This document shows, piece after piece, positions 52,696 through 63,700 of a DNA stretch of 64,000 nucleotides. The translations under genes and the position numbers were made by a program. The notes beneath the pieces are model-generated. The model was not told where the DNA came from and made no database searches. It saw only the letters and a list, made by a program, of their open reading frames with translations. This DNA comes from Agarophyton chilense (taxonomy: Eukaryota; Rhodophyta; Florideophyceae; Gracilariales; Gracilariaceae). Positions within the stretch are counted from its first letter, which is position 1; each line of letters starts with the position of its first letter. The stretch spans positions 3,224,001 to 3,288,000 of the forward strand of contig JARGXX010000068.1 in the NCBI GenBank assembly GCA_030374765.1. Reading direction: 5' to 3'.

Positions 52696-54568
52696 GACCG
52701 CGTTGTACTCGCCCCGCCACCGACGTTGGAAGTAACCGAAATGGGCCAACAATCCCTCTCTGAGGATGATGTTGCTCGGCACACAACAGTGGCTCAGCCC
52801 ACTGCCGTGGTTTCCAGACCTTCTGCGTTACCACACCCTACCCGGGGACTCTCTGACTTGCCGATCTTATCGGACAAAGGCCAGAATGGCCTCTCTTCTC
52901 TCACGCCACGGCGCGGTGTCTACCCCCGCCCATTTGGCGTTTCAATCACTCCCCATGCCGCTCCGTCTCAGGAGGGGGAGGAGGCTCATAACTCTCGTGG
53001 AGAGACGGAAACCGCTTTTTCGCGTCATGACAACCATGGTGCACGGACTCCTGGACACACCAGCAAGAACAACGGTGATCCGGACGTCCCGTCTACCGAC
53101 GTGCCATCTCCGCCGTTGCCCACTACAGCCGTTGCTGAACCCTCTATGGGAAGCGCCACCGCATCTGCGTCTGATCGCACCCCCCACGGGGACTCTACTC
53201 GACAGGACGCACCACGTAGTGGAAACCCTCTCGCCGAAGCGAAACCGAAATCGTCGCAGGATGCTGTTCGCCCTCGCGATACTGGACCGGCTATGCCGTC
53301 GAGCGTTGACCCGCAGCCCGTGGGTCACAATTCGTCGACACCAGCTACGCTGGAAAACTTAGAGCACGCCCTCGCAGGCCCCTCTAGGCCAAATCGATCG
53401 GAAGTGGTCCCTCGTACTGTACGGCAGGACAAACCGGCTAAGTCGGGCAAGCACACCGTAGCAGACAGGAGATTCACACCCAGCACGCTTGATGCTGGTT
53501 CAGAACCCGCGCGCAGTGGCGGACGCACTCCGAGTGTCTCGGTTGACCCCGACAGCGTTGTCGAAGGCGCACCCGTCACCCCGGAGAATGTGCCCGTCAA
53601 GGACGGAAGCACCTCGTCGCCGAGTGAAGTTCAACCCTCGAAAGTGATAGTTGAGAACGAACTCGCTCCCCGCAGGGGTTCTTCGCCGCGCGCTTTCGCC
53701 GCCCGTTGGTGAGGAAGGCACGGTTAACCCGGAGTTGCACGCCCGTCGCGGTACTTTGTCGCCCAAGCGAGCAGACATACCGGCAGCGCCGTCGCACACG
53801 CCCTCACGTGAGGAGGCGGAACGCAGCACGGCGCGGAGTACTCCCAGCCATCAGCCGGACGTGTCACGTGACCAGACTACACCCGGCTCGGGAGATACGC
53901 CAATCAACGCCCAAGGCGGCTCACCCGGCAAGGAACGACGCCCCGTGATGAAACCGCCTTCCGCGTCAAGTCCAGCACCGTCGCGACGGATTTCACCCCG
54001 ACGACTCGCGGAACGCGACCTCGAAACCCAGCCTTGGGATGAGTCCGCATTCCCCCGAAGGGTGGCCTCTGCACGAGAACTCTCGGAAAGCATTCCGACC
54101 CAAAAACTGGGAGAATTGCCCCACGGGAAGGCCTCCGGCCGAAGCCGTCGAACTGACGCTCTCCGTCATGACGCCTTGGCGGAAGCAACCCGCCAAGCGG
54201 CCAAGGCAACCCGGAACCCGGTTCGTTCCCCTACCAAGGGCATGGAAAGGCAACGCCAACCCATGGACCCCTCGGGGGAAGGTCACAGTAGCCCACACGC
54301 ACCTGCGGACGTACACCGGTTTGGTCCGGTGACGCGTACACCGCAAGGGCGAGAAGTCTACGAGAAGGAGTTCGTGTTCGACCACATAGTGGAGCACTCA
54401 TACCATCCGGATGGTTATATTCAATACCTCGTCCGTTGGTACGGTTTAAGGCCCGAATGGGATTCGGATGAGCCGATGGAACATCTCCCACGTTCGAAGG
54501 TGGTGTCATATCACCGCAGAACGTGGACTGGAATACCGGCATCGGTTCTTAAAGCCCAGGTGGGATAA
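52696..54568 (+). pseudogene. pol: Pol C-terminal linker and chromodomain of element B (frameshifted)
   Basis: After the GPY/F module comes a Pro/Ser/Thr/Arg-rich linker of about 540 residues, without recognisable fold. Its start (SALPHPTRGLSDLPILSD) matches the linker of element A. The frame shifts by one between 53651 and 53712. The second frame ends with a chromodomain (about 54355-54520; YLVRWYGLRPEWDSDEPMEHL), which in other chromoviruses guides integration to modified chromatin. In element A the linker and chromodomain are in one frame, so the shift here is a mutation. Confidence 0.82.
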
Positions 54569-54747
54569 CACCCACCTCGGTGCAAGAGAAAAGAGAAGTA
54601 GGTTTGCTTGAGAACAGTCTAGTGAAGGAAGGTTTTGGGTTACACAAGTCACTTGGTTTTTATTCGAAGCTATCGATGGAATACCGAGCACTCGGGATAC
54701 TACTCTGAGTCACAAGGGAAAACTCCCCATCGGGATCGCGTGCCCCG

Positions 54748-56661
54748 TCACGGGTTTGGCTCACCGCCCCCGGGTTGGTTACCTCCCTGGAGACGGGTGA
54801 TCAAGGCCTCGCGCATCGCGGCAACATCGCCACTCACTGCGTTGGTCCCCAGCCCCACCTGTCGCAGGAACTGGGAGATCACGGCCGCTTGACCCGCCGG
54901 AGCGGAGCTCGCATCGCCTGGGGCGAACGCCCCACCACTTGGGAGATTCACCGGTGGAAACGGAGGTGGTCCAGCTACCGCTTACTCCGACCCAGCCCCC
55001 GCGGGGTTATCGAAATCCTTGTAAGGCGTGGCTGGCGTCCCCGCGTTATAGGGACCTTCCGCTTCGGATCCCTCGACCTCCGCCTCGGCGTACGCTTCCC
55101 CGTCGTCGGGTTCGTTGTCCACCATTGGATCGTCGCCGTCGTAGACGTGGTAATATCCATCCGCGTCCACGAAACCGATCGGATGCCCCTCGGGGATATG
55201 GCGTGGTGCAAACCGGAGTTCGTTCGCTTCCTCCGCGCGGATTTCGTGCCTTTCCCAAGGGTCAAGGTATACAAAATCACCTCCCAAGGGAGTACGCCTT
55301 CCTGTTGACAGGTCCTGACCCCGGCTACCCACTGTGCGCCCGCTTTTTTCAATCGGAACGGTGGTCCAGTCCAACTGGTCGATGTAATCGAGAAGACCCG
55401 CCGCTTCTTCGGCGTTGGTTACTCCACCAAGTGGGATGCCCAGGTCCAGGCTGCGAATCGCGGACCTCAACCGGAACGGGAGGAACCACAGTCTGTACTG
55501 GTCATACACCTCCCAGAGGATGAACACCCCCGCGCGGACTGCCCATTCGGTAATCACCACGGACCACAGTCAGGACTCGGGATCCTCGATGAGGTACGAA
55601 CCGTAATACGTGATGGCTGGTGGCAGCTCGATGTAACAGCCCCGGCAGGCCTCGAGGTTCGACCACCACGGTGGAAAGAGGACATAGCGACCCCGTCGGT
55701 CGGCCACGCGAAGGCGTTCGATCTCCACGTTCTGATACGGGAAAAAATACCCGAATCGGGATCGGGCTCAACGCTCGAAGCGGATCAGGGCAAGGAAGTT
55801 GGCCCGCGCAAGTCGACGCATGTAGGGGAATTCTGCCCGGATAATCGGTTGCGTCCAGCACATGGCCTCTTGCCGTGCTATCGGGATGCCCCTCCACGAG
55901 AGTGTTTCCAAACCCGCCAGGCGGTCGACGTAACCAATCTCACCTTGAGTGCTGTAAAGCCGAATGTCGGTGCCGAGACCATCGGGGATGGGATATTCGA
56001 AAGGAGCCCGGCGAAGCCGTTTATGGCCAAGAAGGACGAAGGCCGCATGAGCGGAAGCCGAGGTTTCACTACCCCGGCGCGCCACAGCGTGGACCGGAAC
56101 CGCTACGCGGCGTCGCCAATCCAACGAAGTTGTCGCCACGGCCGGAATATCGCCCGGAAGCATCCCGTTTCCATCGGTGCACATCGCTATGAGCGCTTCG
56201 TTTAACACCGCAATCAGGTGGAACCACGGCGCAAGCCGGAGAACGGACGCATGATGCCCAGGATGGCGCCCGACAAGCATGTCGTATGGCGGTCACCCTC
56301 TCGGGGGGAATATTCCGTACGGAGCAGCAGCCAGGTTCGCGATTGGAATCTGCGGCGCAGCCGATGACGCGCTTTGCGGAAGCGGAGCGGACCGGAAGCC
56401 GGAGAAGTACCCCGCAGGGAGACGGTTGGGTTGATTGTTTTCGTTGCTCATCGGTGAGCGAAGAGGCCGGATGACCGGAAGAGGAGACCGGCGAAGCGAA
56501 AGACAATGCCGAGGAATCGGAGGACTGGCACGCAAGGATGCGGATTGGGTTGAGATGGAACGTTGAGAACGGTTGTTGCCAGGAGACTGGCGTTTTGCCG
56601 CACTGCGTTTTTTGGCATCGGATGAAGTGGATCCCAGCGAGCTGGTTGCACTCTTATTCAT
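54748..56661 (-). pseudogene. Antisense ORF of element B, same frame throughout, four stops
   Basis: Homologue of the antisense ORF of element A (33598-35373), from MNKSATSS to the C-terminal VISQFLRQVGL...AAMREALITRL. All pieces lie in one frame with no indel that breaks it. The stops are TGA at 56293-56295, 55768-55770 and 55570-55572, and TAA at 54982-54984. Matching segments include RLAPWFHLIAV, MLPGDIPAV, PFEYPIP, GLETLSWRGIPIARQ, LEACRGC, VYDQYRLWFLP and IPLGGV. Substitutions are spread along the protein while frame and motifs hold. That pattern suggests coding constraint followed by recent decay. Function unknown. Confidence 0.75.
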
Positions 56662-56708
56662 TCGTCTCGGCGCTTCGCCCACCATCGCAAATGTCGTACT
56701 AGCGCCTC

Positions 56709-56720
56709 AGGAGGGGGATA
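56709..56720 (+). promoter_or_regulatory. Polypurine tract of element B
   Basis: AGGAGGGGGATA immediately before the 3' LTR. Confidence 0.85.
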
Positions 56721-57642
56721 TGAAGTGTAACCCTCGTGAGGGCCGTTTTCCAGGACTTGGTTGTTTTTCCGCCTCGGGCGATACTTGTGAGATCTATGAG
56801 TAATACCGCTACTAGCGGGCTGGCGTAGCCAGGTGTATACGCGTTGTACGCGAAGTGCACCGGCGGCCGTGGGCCGTGGCCCCGATGCGGGTGTGACTTA
56901 CCCACGTGTACCACGGGTGGCCCAGGACAGGTTGGCACAGCATAGCTGGATATTTCTCTATTTATTTAGCTTTATTACACTAGGTTAGGGAGCTCTTTAC
57001 AGTATTCTACACTATATAGTGCCAGGGCGATCTCGCCCTGACACTCAGTAAACCTCCCCAACCAGGGTTCTTGGCTCTAAGTCTTTTTCCGCTTTCGCGA
57101 GTCTTCCACACTCTACGGAGGTGAAGCCGCGTTACTAACGGTAGACTTATCCACTCTGCGTCAACAGGAGACTCACCGCTGTAAGCGTGTATATCTTTCA
57201 TACCACTGCCGTGTTCTCGCCCCAGTATTGGGTTTGCTACATATTTCTTTTGGCTCTCGTGGCCCATGCCCCCGATCGCCCCCACTGGGTGGTCCCCCCT
57301 TTATCGGTTACCCACTCTCGTGGTAGCTCCCCCTTTTGCTTTGTGGTTGGTTATTCGTGCCGCTCGTGCGTGTGCCGCGCGCCGGCTTACCGTGTTTACC
57401 GCCACTCCTGTGGGTGCATTACTCGATCTCGAGACTTGCCCACTCCCGTGGAATACAGCTCATACCTGGTCTGCTCCCTTTTAGCATCCCGCACTCTCCC
57501 CGCTTGGCGTGCCGGTGAACCTCGGCCTTACACCCCGACTTAGTCGTGTTCACTCCGGAGAGGCTCCGTCGCCGTGCTACCCTCCTTGGAGGAAGACTCG
57601 GACATCTTCGTGTGATTCCGCCGCCCTTGGCGTTGCACTGCA
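56721..57642 (+). repeat. 3' LTR of element B (922 bp)
   Basis: Starts TGAAGTGTAAC and ends GTTGCACTGCA. It has the same length as the 5' LTR, about 22 differences by hand count, mostly transitions. Hairpin at 57019-57044. Confidence 0.93.
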
Positions 57643-57647
57643 CAATT
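57643..57647. repeat. Target site duplication of element B, right copy
   Basis: CAATT, identical to 45603-45607. Confidence 0.88.
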
Positions 57648-57748
57648 TAGGAATAAGCAATTTCTACTTTCTAGGGAGCACTGGAAATCTAAATCTAGCA
57701 GACATCAGTCCATATAAATACCTCTAGTGTAGCAGAGAGTAACATCCG

Positions 57749-58530
57749 TGTAGTGCAAAGCCCTCGGCGATATTCTGGTCTTGGATACTCATAAGTTAGT
57801 ATTGATACTTTTGTGGGGGATGCTCTACTTATGAGAGGAAAGTTGTAGAATTTTGGCGCTATGGTACCGTGGTATATTTAGAAGGCAGGGATCCCCGCTA
57901 TAAGGGGTCCCCACATGAGAAGAACATTAATAACAAATGTAGTAGTCTAATAAGGGGCACTACATTAGTTTATTTAATGAAATTAATTAGACTAGTGGTC
58001 ACAGTAGAACAGTACTTGGGCTCCGGCGATCTCGCCGTCACCATCACCAAGTAACTGGGTACCGTGTGTTCGGCTCTAATTATGACTGCCTTTGCAGGAT
58101 TACAACTCCCTTCGGAGGGTATCCGCATTGCCATCGGTTCAGTTATCTCACTGGCATCTCTTAAGGAGTGATTCCTACTACACTTTGTGTATTTTCCGTT
58201 TTCTTTTATTCCTATATTTTACTGTGTGTTACAGGTTTCTTCTCCGCCCCAGTATTGGGTTGTTTCTTGGTTTCTTGTTATTTCTACTACTTCGTTGGAG
58301 TTTCCCCCTTTATTTATCCCTTTATTTCCCCTGTTCCAAGGGTTATCGGCACTACTATCGTACCCCTCATACTCGTTTCTATCCCCACTTCCGTGGTATA
58401 TCCTGAAGTCTCCGTGGAGTTACGCCCACTGCTGGGAGATACGGAAGTCTCTACGCTGAGTTCCCCTAAGAAGGGAGCAAGGTTTCGAACACCTTGAGTT
58501 TCTTTTACCCTTGCGGGGTGTTGCACTACA
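57749..58530 (+). repeat. 5' LTR of element C (about 782 bp)
   Basis: The end GTTGCACTACA is certain because it precedes the primer-binding site. The start TGTAGTGCAAAG is chosen because it is the near-exact inverted repeat of that end and resembles the element B start. A hairpin with the same apex as element B (GGCGATCTCGCC) is at 58024-58037. Confidence 0.7.
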
Positions 58531-58532
58531 AG

Positions 58533-58550
58533 TGTTCCCCCGACTTAGAA
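58533..58550 (+). promoter_or_regulatory. Primer-binding site of element C, diverged
   Basis: TGTTCCCCCGACTTAGAA, sharing the CCCGACTTAGAA core with A and B but with TGT for the leading TGG. Confidence 0.65.
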
Positions 58551-58707
58551 CGGGTTAGCCCATTTTGATATTGGGTTTTATTTGTGTCCTCTTGTTTGTA
58601 CACAATCCCTCTTTGGAGTTTTTTTTTTCGTTTCTCATCCTTTGGGTTGGATTAATTTGGCTCTATTGTCTTTACAGAGAATCTCGTGACTGAGTTGGAA
58701 AATCCCC

Positions 58708-60778
58708 GTGCCGGGAACTCTAATGGTTCGCTCACGTGGCTCCGCTCGCTCAAAAAATGATCCCGCAATGGCGGTATCTCCTGTAAAGACTACCGTTGGA
58801 AAGGGTGCCCAGGCTGTTGGACACACGAGCACTACTCCGGTGGTGGAGGTACCTTCTACTGTACCACCAGTTCAAGCCGGTACCCCCATTGGGGATACCC
58901 AGATACTGGAAGCCCAAGTTCGCGTGATGCAAATCGCGCAGAGCTCCACTCTGGAGTTAATAGAAAACCTTCAACGGAAGTTCGAGGAGGTCCTTTTAAA
59001 CATCGCGTCGAGCGATACCCGCATTTTGCGTAGGGATGTCAAATCCATCTTAAAGAGCCTCGGCAGACCGCACGAGCATGTACAGAACGTTTCTGAACGA
59101 ATTCTCAAATTGAGTGGTCGATTAGAGACAGTTGAAGAAACTATACGAATGGATCAAGACAAGAAAACAGACCATCCGGAAGTCGAAGTTGTTTCGAATC
59201 ATTCAGCTCGTAAGTCGAGGAATCGAGTATCTCGGAAATCTAAGAAAGTTGATATCCAATCATCGGATTCGTCTGGTTCAGATTCCAGTCACCGCTGAGC
59301 GGACAGTTCGTCTAACTTGTCAGACGGCGACGAGGGTCGTCATCGTTCTCGTGTGACACGGTCGAAGTCTACTTATCACTCCAAAGGAACTATTCGCTCT
59401 CGCGAGAAAGGTAGGAAGCAACGTGGACTGAAGGAATTGAAACCTACTAATCCTCTTCACAGGAAGCTTTTATCATATCGATACTATCTCTTAGATGATT
59501 CTTCGTCATATCGAACGCCCCGTGGCACGGGTAAGGTCAAGGATGCCATCAAACGGATGAATCTCATACTCAGAGCGAACTACTTTTCTAGAGAAGGCCC
59601 AATTCTGCTGTTAGATTTTCTTGCTCGCTTCGTTGCGGAATCCGTTATCCTGGATCTAAGTGAAGCGCAGGCATATATTGCGTTACCCCATTTTTTTAAA
59701 GGGTATGTCCGAAAATCAGTATAGTTCTGTACGAGTTTCCTCGTTAGCCTCTGAAGGAGGTGTGACTTGTTGGCCCGAAGCCGTACAATATTTATTGCGC
59801 ACCTATGCGACAGAAAACGCAATTCAGTATGCGATACTTGCCCGGCGTGATACTAAGCAGAAGCTCGATGAAAAGGAGACCGTCTATTTGACGAGATTGA
59901 ACAAAGCGTTCCACCGCTGTGGAATATTTTTTCCCGCCCAGGAGCGGTGTACCATATTTATAGATGGAATGGATTCTACTATATGAGCACTCGTTACCCG
60001 TCGCCGGGAAGAAAAGCGCAAGATGAATTATCTCGAGTTAGTACAGTACGCTCAGGCGGAAGGTGATGTACTGCGTACGAGACAACGCCCCAAGGCGAAA
60101 TCTCGAACCCCTCGAGCTCTCCGTTTAGAAGCTGGATCACCTTCGCTCTCTATGGGAGTGCACCGTGTCGATACGGATTATGATAACGTGCACCTTGCTG
60201 GAAGCGACGTTGGATCCTCTCTTCTGACATCCGAGTACCCGACTACATCAGTTGAGACAGAAGGAGACCCTGCTATCTATGCCGAAGCTACTCGCGTTTC
60301 CGCACCGCACGTTCCCCATGCAACTCGAATGACCAACAATAATCGTCCTGGTGGGAGGTATCCGCTTCCACAGCGTCGTTTTGACTACCGCCCGTCCCAC
60401 AGAACAGGCAGATTGATGATATACCACCTGTGCTACAAACCGGGACACATTTCACCTGACTGTATGCTCACATTGAACGAGTTTGCCCGAGTAATCGGTA
60501 ACTACGAACTGTTAACTCCTGAGGAGAAATCCCGAGTGCCGGATGTTTCATATCTTCGAGCAAAGTCTGTGTTTGCCTCAGCAACTGTGGGAATCACACC
60601 GTCTATGGTGGAAGAAGCACGTGGATTATCTGGCCCGTCTCTTAACGTTCACCCGAATGCGGGAGGTGTTGCTGCTAATTTAGCACCTCTTAGAGGGAGT
60701 AAGACCGCCATTGCGGAACCTGCTCCGAAGAACAAATCAAGGGCGTCTCCATTGCGAGAGGAATGCTCCCAGAGATGA
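58708..60778 (+). pseudogene. gag: Gag pseudogene of element C
   Basis: Recognisable capsid (KGRKQRGLKELKPTNPLHRKLLSYRYYLLDDSS; EGGVTCWPEAVQYLLRTYA). TGA stops at 59296-59298 and 59984-59986, and a frameshift at the T run 59691-59697, break it. The first Cys of the zinc knuckle is Tyr (YHLCYKPGHISPDC). Gag could not function. Confidence 0.85.
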
Positions 60779-63700
60779 GGTCTAGGACGCTCGAGGCGTC
60801 AAAGCCTTGCTCCCCAGTTGTCAGGATTATTTCAAGATCCTCAATAACTACTGACGTAGATTCTGAACAACTCAGTACTTTGCGTCGCCCGTGGATACGG
60901 TCTCGTAATTTACGTGTCCGGGTATTGGTCATGGCTAAGCGCAATTACAAGTTATATGCGGACCTTGGCCTTTATACCCAATTTATGTTTCAACAACTTT
61001 CTGTCCTCGATACAGGAGCTGGCCCAAACTTTTTGGTTAAGTCACTTTTACCGCGTCGATGCGGTCGTTAATACGTCAAAGTCCAATTATAGATATCGCG
61101 GAGGCTAACAACAATCCGTTGGGTACAGAAGGAATCATTGACCTCGTCGTGAGGTTGGGAAATTATATCGTCCGACTAAAATTTGTCGTTTGCGAAACAC
61201 TCGCTGCCCTAGTAATACTTGGGTGTGACTTCTGCGACCGTTTCGTCGAATCGATAAAACCTCAAACGAGGATTGTAGAGATGGCGAATGGATCAACTAT
61301 ACCGATCGTTCGGAAACCGCTGAGGTCTGCGTTTAAAGAGCAAGCGCCTTTACCTGCTGCGCAGTTATCCCGAGAGCCGAGCCGATTATCAACTCATTTC
61401 CGAGTAGCGAATTCAATTTCCATACCATCGGAATCACAAGTCTGGGTTAGCGTCGTATCACCACAACATCGATTACGGTTAGTTCAACCAGTATACTCAT
61501 TATATGAGACACGCCAAGTAGCTCTGGCGAATGGGATATCCCAAATTGATCCCCATCACCCATTCAAGGTGTTCGTCGCCAATTTTGGGAAGTCCACACA
61601 GTAGTTAGTGATACACCAAATCATTGGGACAGTTCTACCTCACCCTACAAAAGTGGTACGGACGCCGATGAGCGCTCCCGATATTCTCGGTATCCCTCAT
61701 TCTAAGGAGGGGGAGAAGAACGTCGTTGCGACGATACCGGACGTCGAGTGTCCGAAAACCTCAGAAGTCGAGAATGAAGTCAATGGTACAACACCGAGCG
61801 ATGAAACAAGGAATCCTCTTGAATAGTTGAAGATCTAGACCTGGATCATGTCCCCGTTATTCATCGTCAGAGTTTACGAAAGATTCTGCGTGAATTTACA
61901 CCCATGTGGGATGGCTCTCTTGGCAAGATTGTGATTACAGAACACAGAATTAATCTGATACCCGGTACACGGCCGATAGCACAGCACCCATACAGGGCTG
62001 GTCCGACTGCTAGGGAGGAAGAAAAAACTCAGATTGAGAAGATGCTGGATGCCGAAGTGATCGAACCTACCCAATCTCCTTGGGATTCACCAGTGGCGTT
62101 AGCTTCGAAATCGGATGGAACATGGAGATTCTGGGTCGACTACCGTCGTTTAAATGCCGCTACCATCGAGAACGTATACCCTATTCCAAGGATGGATGAA
62201 TGCATAGATTCCCTTGGGGGGGGCAAACATATTTATTACGCTGGATGTGAATTGGGGATATTGGCAAGTTCCTGTGAAAAAGGAAGACCGCGATAAAACC
62301 GCGTTTGTTTGTCATCAGGGACTCTACCGACTCAATCGGTTGCCATTTGGCTTGACTAACGCGCCAGCGACGTTACAACGTGCCGTTGATATTTTACTTG
62401 CTCACTTCAAATGGAGGACTTGTTTCGTTCATCTCGATGATATAATCGTTTCCTCGAATAACCTCGACGACCACATGAGGCATGTGTCAGAAGTCATGTC
62501 AGTACTGCTTAATGCAGGTATCATTTCGAAGCTTAAGAAGTGTAAGTTTTTCACTGATTCAGTGAAATACTTAGGACATATCATTCGCCCCGTAAGGTTA
62601 TTGGTGGACAACGTTCGAGTCAGATTCCTCAAGGAGGCACTTCATTCGACGACACAGACAGACTTAAGATCCTTCTTCTGATTGTGTAATGTCTACAGTC
62701 GCTTTGTACCAAAGTACGCGGATATATTGGCTCCTCTTAACGAGTTACTACGTAAAGGGCAGCCAGTGAAGATGGAACCTCTTGATGAGGCACAAGCTAC
62801 AGCATTTCAAATGCTTGTAAAGGCTGTAACATCTCCGCCCATTCTGGCGTTACCCACCCTGGGACTTCCGTACTCTATCGATACAGATGCGAGTTCCCAG
62901 CAGATTGGGTGTGCGTTGTTCCAAAGCACGCCTAGTGGAGACAGAAAGCCGATAGGCTACTGGTTGCGTGCACTGAATTTGCATGAGGGCAATTACTCAG
63001 TATCTGAAAAGGTATGTCTCGCTGTGGTCTGGTCGTTAGCAACACTACGCCCCTATCTGATGGGTAATCCCTTCATAGGGCATACAGACCATTCCGCGAT
63101 CCGATGGCTGATGGAGATTGCGGAGCCTCAATTCGCCTTATGCCTTGGCGTCTCCGCCTTGCGGAATTCGACTTTGACCTCGAGTACAAAAAGGCATCCT
63201 GAACTGCCAGGCTGGTGCTCTCTCCCGGCTGGGAACAAACGCCGAAGCGGCACCAGTGGATGATCTGGAGATACCATGCTTTATGGTGAACCCTACATAG
63301 AGGGAAACCGAGTAAGTTTCGAATGACGTTTGTGATGATCTACTGGCTACCGAACCGTCGGAGCCCCTTTCGGGTTTCTTTATCCCGATAACTCCCGAGG
63401 AGATGATAAGAGAACAACAGATGGACCCGTTTTGTACCCAGATCCGATCTCGGTTAAAGGGAGGACATCAATTACCCTTTGAGGTCAACGAGCAAGGATA
63501 CCTAAATAGGGTGGTGGAATCTAACTCACAGGTGGTGGTACCTCACTCCCTACAACAACGGATTTTACAAATATCTCACTACCTGGAAATAGGTTCCCAC
63601 CCAGGTGGAAGGAAGTTATATCTAACTCTTCGCAGAGATTTCTACTGGACAGGAATGGCATTTGACTGCTATGCAGTTTTCCGAGGATGTACGGGTTGCG

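Larger units (their letters stand above)
45608..57642 (+). mobile_element. Element B: Ty3/gypsy chromodomain LTR retrotransposon with integrase and antisense ORF
   Basis: A 12,035-bp element with 922-bp LTRs and a perfect CAATT target duplication (45603-45607 and 57643-57647). It has the element A layout plus an integrase with an intact DDE set. Coding breaks are few: TGA in gag, TGA after integrase and one frameshift before the chromodomain. The antisense ORF has four in-frame stops. About 22 LTR differences by hand count make it older than element A. Confidence 0.93.
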
